From NCBI GenBank assembly GCA_025766275.1, contig JAFKAC010000033.1, positions 372,001 through 436,000 on the forward strand: 64,000 nt of DNA, in the 5' to 3' direction. Position numbers and translations under genes: made by a program. This document shows positions 8,501-15,300 of the stretch, piece by piece. A model generated the notes under the pieces. That model was given only the letters and a program-made list of their open reading frames with translations, ran no database searches and was not told where the DNA came from. This DNA is from Lactarius indigo (lineage: Eukaryota; Basidiomycota; Agaricomycetes; Russulales; Russulaceae). Within the stretch, counting starts at the first letter, position 1. Each line of letters opens with the position of its first letter.

Positions 8501-10220
8501 AGAAGACGCCCAACGCCTCATGAAGAAGGCACAAGAATCATGGGTGCGCAACAAAGATACGCCCAAATTCAAAGTCAACGACCTCGTGTGGCTTGAAGGC
8601 AAGCATCTTCGCACCAATCAGCCAACGGCAAAATTAGCGGCGCGACGCCACGGACCGTTCCGGGTGATACAGGTGATGTCCCCCTATAACTATCGATTGG
8701 AACTTCCCACGCAGTGGAGCATCCACTCAGTGTTTCACATCGATCTTCTCACCCCATACAAACAAACCCCCTTACACGGGGAGAACTTCACACGACCGCC
8801 ACCGGAATTAATCGATGGAGAAGAGGAGTACGAAGTCGAGGCCATTCTAGACGCCCGGCACTTCGGCAGGGGGAAACGCCTTCAATATCTGATCAAATGG
8901 AAGGGGTACCCAGACTCGGAGAACCAGTGGGTCAACAAGGACGACGTCTTTGCGCCCGAAGCCCTTCGCCTATATCAGGAAAAACAGACGCGCGGGAGGA
9001 TGATTAAAACGGGGAGCGTAACGACGAAGGAAAGTATTCCCCTCTTCCTTCGCTCAACTACTACCACTCTTATGCCTACTTCCCCATTGCGACATGTCAC
9101 ACAAGCGCAACTCCTCGACTCCCTCGCAGACGACGCCCGCGCCCTCCTCGCGGAGGACGACGACACCGAAGTTCCCAATACTCAGCTCACGCCATGGACA
9201 CCTCTTGCACCAACAGAGGGGCCCATCACCGCGCAAGAATGGATCAACGTCGTCACCAGGTTCCCCGATCCAACAACCACACCCGACGACGACCGAGCCG
9301 TCGTCCACGTCTTCCGAAACGACAGCGGTGAGCGTGAACCCATCGCCGCTATCCCCCCAAGCGACGACCTCATCGGCGTTCGCGGAGTTTTCCCGAGCAA
9401 CGACCAGCGTTCAAGCGCTGATGGAGTACGAGTTGGAGGGGTGGAGGAGGGTAGCGGCAGCGTGGCAGAAGGAGCAGCTGGACTCGGCAGCGGCCCGACT
9501 GAGGGAGATGCGCGAGCGACGGCAGCGATGGCGGCAGCTGAGGCTGGCCATGACGACGAAGATTATTACCCGGCGAGACACCCCTTCCTTCGAACGAAAC
9601 GCGACCCTGATAATCCCCTCATCACGCCCTGGCTCGTCTACACCGACGGGTCCCCCATGTATCGAGGACGTGTGCGCGTGCCTGGTGCCGCCGATCACCG
9701 TCCGTTCACCGCCGCCGAAGACCCCGCGCATGTCATTGCGCCTGAAGGGTTCCGGGCGAACAGACGACCCCATTACATTCAGTACCCCATCACCGGACCC
9801 GACGGAGTAGAGAGGAACGCATCGCACGTTCAGATCATCGGAGGGGCGGACCCCCTCATATTGGGAGTTATACCGGGCTCGCCGCATGTTTATGGTAAGC
9901 CCTTCTACGCCGAACCCCACGTTTCCGCCGCGCTCCGCCCCACGTACCCGCACGAGGACCTCGTGGTCTTCGAGGCCGACAAGATCACCGATCGCGCACT
10001 CAATCGTATCAACGATGAGTCGCTCACTGCGGAAGTCACGCGCTTCCGCGCGGCCAGCTACGAGCTGGACCGACTCCGTGCCAGGGTGAGTCAGCTACGC
10101 GCGATGATCGAGTGCGCCCAAGACGACAGGCGCGACGCCATCTACCGTCTGGAGCGCGCGACGGCCTTGGAGCGCATCGCCGACGAACAGCGCGATTGGC
10201 CGGCTCGCGACTTTCGGTGA
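5478..10220 (+). CDS. pol: Pol polyprotein of element D: protease, RT, RNase H, integrase, chromodomain, tail
   Basis: 1,580 residues, uninterrupted. Aspartic protease DSGAT is near residue 53. RT has KKDGKLRPVQDYR and catalytic YMDD near 404. RNase H DASGYA is near 556. The integrase HHCC finger (HGHPG..CAECQ) is near 760-805, with D,D,E in VDFITKLP (~832), SDRDPRF (~894) and SERTNQ (~930). The chromodomain EYEVEAIL..YLIKWKGY is near 1116-1160. A ~400-residue tail follows that is conserved in B, E, G and J and ends in a likely coiled coil (LDRLRARVSQLRAM). It is made by frameshift from gag, or from its own ATG at 5478. The widely conserved YHPRTDGQ reads YHLRTDGQ, a CCG to CTG change that may weaken the integrase. 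Confidence 0.95.
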   Translation: MGKRGFSGRLNPSVWVRALQCNSVIVTTRYRSMRIPVTVRTNYQTTETNALIDSGATDNFIRPSLAKRAGVQTQPLDIPRKIWNIDNTENKAGLITHYVNLEVKTRGQIKQMTFLVTDLGSEDMVLGYPWLSAFEPTINWATATLHPDMQPVTLATTEALLSSITTRALIVAEKQDIVRELEEEMSIRATTSTELAIQAKQHQTAAVLPPEYAMFAKLFNEQASHRFPPARPWDHAIDFKPSAPAAIDCKIYPMTQKEESELKEFLDEKLKQGYLRPSISPYASSFFFIKKKDGKLRPVQDYRVINSHTIRNQYPLPLIQDLILDLSNAHIYTKLDIRWGYNNIRIRDGDQEKAAFKTKFGLFEPTVMFFGLTNSPATFQAMMNHIYRDTIAKHERLGTTIRVYMDDIGIATHFDHDLVAHVNAVRDVLRVAEEHDLYFKLEKCLFHQPRMDYLGVILERGVTRMDPVKVQGIKDWPTPTKVKDVRSFLGFCNFYRLFIRGFATHAKPLTKLTRKDEEWRWTEEEEKAFNTLKRLVTEEPVLAHPVLQDPFELEVDASGYAVGAVLLQKKSDGKRHPIGYYSATLSEAERNYDIYDLELLAIVKALRNWRPLLAGAPHKIKIYSDHLNLQYWKSPQKISRRVAREVLELSEYDFEIHHIKGKNNGRADALSRRPDYDQGIEDNSEVVVLPPEVFVRTLNTARTFVANPNLLQPRHQQDEKVIKVWADPYHLKKIQGEWYKDGRFVITGPASTQRVLIHDHHDTPIHGHPGIAKTQRILERHYWWPRLRRDVYEYVQGCAECQRNKVNTRPIRAALHPITPILEAMPFQTVAVDFITKLPVSKGYDSILTVTDHDCSKASIFIPCKEEITAEETATLYVAQVFKRFGLPRKIISDRDPRFTSKFTREVCRILGIQQNISTAYHLRTDGQSERTNQWLEQYLRFWVNEQQDDWEAYLPIAEFAHNNWPHEHTKESPFQLLMGYNPLADWTDKPSPIPLVTARLTQLKEAREDAQRLMKKAQESWVRNKDTPKFKVNDLVWLEGKHLRTNQPTAKLAARRHGPFRVIQVMSPYNYRLELPTQWSIHSVFHIDLLTPYKQTPLHGENFTRPPPELIDGEEEYEVEAILDARHFGRGKRLQYLIKWKGYPDSENQWVNKDDVFAPEALRLYQEKQTRGRMIKTGSVTTKESIPLFLRSTTTTLMPTSPLRHVTQAQLLDSLADDARALLAEDDDTEVPNTQLTPWTPLAPTEGPITAQEWINVVTRFPDPTTTPDDDRAVVHVFRNDSGEREPIAAIPPSDDLIGVRGVFPSNDQRSSADGVRVGGVEEGSGSVAEGAAGLGSGPTEGDARATAAMAAAEAGHDDEDYYPARHPFLRTKRDPDNPLITPWLVYTDGSPMYRGRVRVPGAADHRPFTAAEDPAHVIAPEGFRANRRPHYIQYPITGPDGVERNASHVQIIGGADPLILGVIPGSPHVYGKPFYAEPHVSAALRPTYPHEDLVVFEADKITDRALNRINDESLTAEVTRFRAASYELDRLRARVSQLRAMIECAQDDRRDAIYRLERATALERIADEQRDWPARDFR
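5481..5496 (+). promoter_or_regulatory. Putative -1 ribosomal frameshift site, gag to pol (element D)
   Basis: In the gag frame the overlap contains two X XXY YYZ heptamers: G GGA AAA at 5481-5487 and G GGT TTT at 5490-5496. Pol is in the -1 frame. Only GGGTTTT is kept in B, E, G and J, so it is the better candidate. A and H have GGATTTT at the same place. Confidence 0.65.
9094..9810 (+). CDS. Overprinted +1-frame ORF inside the 3' end of pol (element D)
   Basis: 238 codons from ATG 9094 in the +1 frame of pol. No known family recognised. A Ser/Thr/Pro-rich N-terminal half precedes a predicted helical core (ELEGWRRVAAAWQKEQL and onward, about residues 110-160). The C-terminus has LRLKGSGRTDDPITF. 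The same ORF occurs in B (17817-18629), E, G and J with the same start region and core. Over 41 codons of the core I count 15 identities between D and B in this frame, against about 9 in 40 in the pol frame. How it would be translated is unknown. It could still be a by-product of pol coding. Confidence 0.5.
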   Translation: MSHKRNSSTPSQTTPAPSSRRTTTPKFPILSSRHGHLLHQQRGPSPRKNGSTSSPGSPIQQPHPTTTEPSSTSSETTAVSVNPSPLSPQATTSSAFAEFSRATTSVQALMEYELEGWRRVAAAWQKEQLDSAAARLREMRERRQRWRQLRLAMTTKIITRRDTPSFERNATLIIPSSRPGSSTPTGPPCIEDVCACLVPPITVRSPPPKTPRMSLRLKGSGRTDDPITFSTPSPDPTE

Positions 10221-10238
10221 GTCTGGGGCCTCACGCTT

Positions 10239-10251
10239 AGAAAGGGGGTGA
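10239..10251 (+). other. Polypurine tract of element D
   Basis: A purine-rich run ending AAAGGGGGTGA sits directly against the 3' LTR, the usual primer for plus-strand DNA synthesis. Similar tracts precede the 3' LTRs of B, E, G, H, J and C. Confidence 0.8.
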
Positions 10252-10782
10252 TGTTACGTTTCGGACTTGTACGGCGATATTCGACTGAGGACCCTTACTG
10301 TACCGGTTGCAACTACGGCGGTAAGGTAGATTAGTTGCGGACTTACGATAGGCGATTACGAGTACGATAGGAGATTGCGCGCTGATTGCTGACTGAGGAC
10401 TGTGCCACTAATACTAGTAGTAGTAGTATTAGGATTCGAGCTACTTACGCGATACGTTGGACGCTACTATACTGTGACTCATAGCAGCGCTTGAAAGCCT
10501 GCTAGACTTGTATTTAAACCGTCTTGTGAAGACCAAGATACGCCATCTTGGTCTTCTTGAATCGTCACTTTCTTGTTCCACTCTCGTCTTCATTCTTAAC
10601 TCTAAAACCTCATTCTAATATCTGCCCTTATCGCAAGTCAGCAAAGAGTCTTGTCGGTGTACCTCCGAGTATTCACTAAAGGCAAGAGCACGGGCTTCCA
10701 CGCCGTCGTGTCGTTCTACGTTTGCTAAGTTGTTACCGCTTCCATCGAGCTCAAGTCGAGCTGACGTCGTGACGGCGTTACA
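10252..10782 (+). repeat. 3' LTR of element D
   Basis: 531 bp. I see no mismatch to the 5' LTR at 2907-3437. It is followed by target duplication TATGA at 10783-10787. Confidence 0.96.
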
Positions 10783-10787
10783 TATGA

Positions 10788-10902
10788 CACATACATGGTA
10801 GCACCATAAGGCGTGCTACTTCTGAAACTTTGAGTCAGTCTTTCGCAATACTTGTTCGCTGGCGTTTGTGACGCGTGACCGTGATGTCACATGATCGTGA
10901 CA
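10788..10902 (-). repeat. 3' LTR of element C, second part
   Basis: Continues the C LTR after D and ends GATCGTGACA. It corresponds to 17452-17566, with one CpG change and a small rearranged palindrome at the terminus. The minus-strand purine tract AGAAGGGGGACTA lies just inside at 10903-10916. Confidence 0.9.
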
Positions 10903-10938
10903 TAGTCCCCCTTCTAGGTTTATTCGTCCACGAATGAG

Positions 10939-11580
10939 CTAGGGGCTTCGATCGGCAGCCTCCCAGTCAACATCGTAGGGGTATTCGTAGTCATCCACGG
11001 GCTGATCGTCAATGGTGATGCGGCGTCGACGGCGCCGAGGGTGTGCAACGGGTTGGAGGGCTCGTTCAGGGGAGTCGTGTACCCATGCGTGTGTCCGTGC
11101 TGTCAGCGCGTTACTTGGTATCGAGGATGTGAGACATGCGGTCCCATAGTGAGGGTGTCGAGATGGGACGACGCAATGTTGTCGTTGGGGGCACCTAGTG
11201 TGAGGTTGTTGACAGAAAGCCTTGGTGTGTCCGACACCGTGGCAGTAGTGACAACGGCGGGCGTCCGTTTGTCGCAAAGATTGGTTTGCGCTCTCTCGTG
11301 GTACAACAAGAGACGCGTCGTGATTTGGGTCGGGGTTCGTTACGGTCAGTCGTTGCAGTGTTGTCTCGGTTTCGGGTTCACGACCGGGAGTCGAACAGTG
11401 TTGGTTTTGCGCGTGGTGTCGGCGATGAATACTCTTGTTGTTATCACGCAAGGAACGGCCTCGCGAGACCTGTAACGGGGAACGAGTGATCGTGCCGATG
11501 TTCAGCAGCTCTCTCCAGCATAGGGCTTCGACCCTGGGGAGCTGCCATCGTTGTGCTAGGCGAAGGATTAGCGTCCATTC
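10939..11580 (-). pseudogene. C-terminal part of element C polyprotein: BTB tail and CCHC zinc knuckle
   Basis: Open frame after the second TGA. The first 27 codons (EWTLILRLAQRW onward) look like the helical extension that follows the BTB domain in mushroom BTB proteins. Further on, CHYCHGVGHTKAFC is a canonical C-x2-C-x4-H-x4-C knuckle, the RNA-binding finger normally found at the end of Gag. A basic run RRRRRR and an acidic end follow. No ATG starts this part, so it would be made only as part of the longer frame. Confidence 0.7.
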
Positions 11581-12312
11581 TCACGTAGTCGCTTCATAAA
11601 TGGAGTAGTCTGGGTTATAGAAGACCCATAGGAGCAATTCAAGCTCCTCGGTCGTTACTTCGTCGAGTGCGACGTAGTACGGTTCTGCGGTGGCGTCGTT
11701 TTCACCTGAAACTGGCCCGTCGTTACTGAGATCAATGGGTGTTTCTGCTGTAGCCCCCATGACCTTCCAAAGTCGGCGGAAATATGGTGATTTGCGCGTG
11801 AAGAAGTAACTGTGAACGCGAAACATGCAGTCGTTCGTCGTAAATACTGCATCTGCGCCTGTTATGTCGTAGAGGCGGTGTCGGCAGGGGGCGTCCGTCC
11901 CTGAATTAGTATGAGGTGGTTCCCCCTTCTGGTCGGCACCTGTGTTTTCCTGGATGCGGGCACTGGTCGAGGTACCATGGTCAGGAATGACGATGGGTTG
12001 ACCTAGTCCCTCGGGTTCCGCAGTGTCAAGGGATGACGATGGTGTCGGCTCTGGGTGAATGTGTCGACCTTCTTCGATAGGGAGAGGAGTGGGGGCTGTG
12101 CGTTTGTCGTCTGACTCGAATGTCCACTGGACAGGGAGTTGGTCGGCCGTGATGGCTGTGGTCAGTGGGGAGTTCTCGTCCATCGTTGGGTAATTCATGG
12201 CGGTGGGATCGATGTTCGACAGTACTCGCTTCTTATGTTGTGCGAGTCGCGCTGGTATTTGGTCGTTGTCTAGGGGTTTTACCCTATCATGCATGGTGGA
12301 GCATTTCTTTTG
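11581..12312 (-). pseudogene. BTB/POZ-domain part of element C polyprotein
   Basis: 237 codons from ATG 12294, in frame with the Pol-like part six codons upstream. The N-terminal 135 residues are disordered and polar. Residues ~140-237 match the BTB fold pattern common in agaricomycete proteins: FRVHSYFFTRKSPYFRRLW, then ALDEVTTEELELLLWVFYNP. BTB domains dimerise and often recruit cullin-3. It looks like a captured host gene fragment, since autonomous elements here carry a chromodomain at this place. Confidence 0.72.
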
Positions 12313-15300
12313 TCATATCGGAGGTAGCGGTGTTGTCTTCTTGATTGGTGTCTCTTGGCTTCTGATAGTATCGATTGTACGATCGGGGATGAGCAATTTC
12401 TCATAGAACACGTTATGGGCCTTCCCCAGTTTCGGTGAACGTGTCTTATCTGAAATATGAGATGGTTTACATGGTTGTGGCGTGAGTTCGCCGTGTGTTG
12501 TTTGATGATTTCTGATCGACCCTTTTCTAATCGCTGTAATCGATGAGAGATTTCTGTGGAGTGTGTTCCATATGGTGAGATGTTTGTCGCTTGTTTGCGA
12601 GATGATAGGTATCTGCCGATGTGTCGAGGGTATGGACCCCGTGAGTGTCTCGTATGGGTACCGTGTTGTCTCCTTAGACGGTTGTGTGTCGTGGGCGGAT
12701 AGTGTTACTAGTAACTGTGTTGTACATTCGCTATACCATCGCGGGTTGGCACGAGTATCAAGATATTGCACTCGTCGTTGGCTCAGACTTTTTGGTCGAT
12801 CGTTGGTGTACGAGCAGTATTTTGAATGGGTGTTTGGTGGAGTGTAGGGGGCGCGTGTGAGTATGGTGATAATGCGTAGGCCTCGCTCGGATGGTGTCTT
12901 GCTTGGTAGTCCGCAGTGTGGTGGCATGCGGTCGCTGGACAGGTTAGTCATCCTTTCGATGTCACCGTTTTCTTTTGTCAGTATGATGACTCTGATTTTG
13001 GAACGTCTTTGATTGGTGGTGGTAACGAAATTGAGAGACTTGGAGGTCTTGGCGTCGGAGTCCTGGATAAATGTGTTGAAACGGGATGTACTTCGTCGCG
13101 GATTGATAGACGACAAGGGTGCGCGGGGTAATTTTGGGAGATTTTTGTTTTCGTGTGGGTGCTTCATGGTGATTGAGTCGTGAAGCGACTGAATTACTCC
13201 CCTCCTCAGAAGGGGATCGTCCGTGATCACAAGATGGTCGTTGCAGAACCAAGGGTTGGCAGCGCCATGTGTCGGGGGATGGGGAGAACGAACGTCGGTC
13301 ATGACGGTCAGAACGGTTATGAGGAGGTGCAACAAGGGCAGAACGACAACAGGGAAAATGTCAGTGTCGGGCGAAGTAAGGGCAGGGTGACGAGGAAGGG
13401 TAGCGGTATGAGGGTGTGTGTTACGGATGTGCCAATGTCGAAGGTCGTAGTTCGTCAGGATGAGGCGGGCGACCTGGTGGCGCTGGAGATTCACGAGGAT
13501 GAAGACCGGGTATCTTGCGTCGACGAGCAGACGTCGCCAGCGTACAAGAACATGTATCGGCGCGAAGAGTTCGCGATCGTGTGCGTAGTGGTTACGATCG
13601 ATGGGGGAGGGTAGCGGCGGAAAGCAGTCGACGATCGGCGTTTCTTCTCGACCGTTGAATTGTGTAAGGGTGGCGTCCGTATCGCACCACAAGGCATCGG
13701 TTTGTCGACGTATGGGGCACGAGTAGGCAATGTTGAGAAGGATGCCGAGTGTCGTAGCGTGCTTCGTTGTGTATAAAAGAGAGTTGGTCATTTGCGTAAG
13801 AGGTTGGACAGGTTCGGTGTGTCGCGAAGTTAATAGTTTTTGGCGTCCGAGAGTCTCCAGGGTACAGCAACTTTGTTGGATGGCAGAGAGTGTTCGTGAT
13901 CGATGTTGTCGACTGAAGTGGTCCAATTTGTTTGTATCAAGACACGGAGCAGTTTGTGGCGCGCGTAGCTGAGAATGATCAAAATTGACATATTGTCCAA
14001 AGAAGTGAACAGTTCTGTCGAGTAAGTTTGAGGTACGGGATGGGAGACGTGATTCGTTATTCGTTTGGAGGTTCACCAGAGAATCGATCAACCAAGAGGG
14101 TACGATCGTTGGTTCAGCTAGTTCTTTACTCGTAATCTGGCGTTGTTTCCTATCCTGACCCCAGGTGGTAGCATACATTTGACGTATGTCGGACGCGGTA
14201 AGGCGCGTCTTGTCAGTCAGCTGATCTAGGACGTCTGGAATTAGTAGGATTGTACATGCATTCCATAACGTCAATTGTTTTAGCGGTTGGTATCTTAGTT
14301 GTCGTTTTTCGTCTTTCACTCCTAAACAGAAGAGGGGTGACTGAGGTTTACAACAACATTCCTTCACGAGGTCTTCCGTCATAGAACCGTCTAAGCATTC
14401 GAACTCGTTTAGTGAGCATATTTTGTTCGATGTGATCGTTGGTTTATCGGGTGCTGATGCGATCACATGATCGTCGTTTCGTTGTGGTGGGAATCTCCGT
14501 TCGGTTCCTTCCGGTGGGGTCGTCGTCAGGTCCGCGTAACGCTTTCTTAACGACTTTCTTCTTGTCCCCTGCGCGATGGTGTCGACCCTGGTACTTTGTT
14601 GCAACGTGATGTGTCGTTCTACCTCCGGTATTTCTTTGTCGGTTCGGCTGATTACCAGGTGAGTTCCTCTTATAGCCTTAATGTATAGAGGTGTAGTATA
14701 GGGGGGTAATTCCCATTGGGTTGTTTCTCGATACGCAAGAACTATGTCGTCTCGTTGGTTCGATGCTTCACTTGCACTGGTGATGGGGCGAGGTTCGCAG
14801 AATTCTAGTTCGAGGTTCAATCTCCCCTTCCTACTGTGATTGGTGACTCTGTCCGAGGTTCCCGAGTCGCTTATTGCAACCGCGTCGTCTCGATGTTCTT
14901 CTCCGTGTGTCGTGATCACTTTAGACGACGTAGTTTCGTGATTTTTGATGCGTCCGTCCGGGGTTTCGTTTCTCTTTTCGCTTTGGTTGTCGGGGTTGTT
15001 CATCGTCTCCGGCGCGAGTTCAGCAACTTTGTCGTGGTGTTCTTTCACGGGCATATGAATTGTAAGTGGTTTTACTGTCGTACCCTCATCGCTTCCGGCG
15101 TTCTCATTCTTTCGTTCGTTTTCCAGTCTTTTTGCGAGTCGTGATACCACTTTTCGTCGCGTACTGATGTCCGTGCCTCGGAGTTCAGTCGCGATTTGTT
15201 TCAGTGTGAGCTCGTCGACGTTCAGTATTTGCGCGATTATTTTCCGCCTAGCGGCGACGTCCATTCTTCGAATCTCGATCGCGATTCGTTCCGTCGATAA

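Larger units (their letters stand above)
2907..10782 (+). mobile_element. Element D: intact Ty3/gypsy chromovirus in the 3' LTR of C
   Basis: 7,876 bp with two 531-bp LTRs in which I can see no difference, and target duplication TATGA (2902-2906, 10783-10787). Gag and pol are both uninterrupted. This is the youngest insertion in the window and a candidate source element. One oddity is Leu in place of Pro in the integrase YHPRTDGQ motif. Confidence 0.96.
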
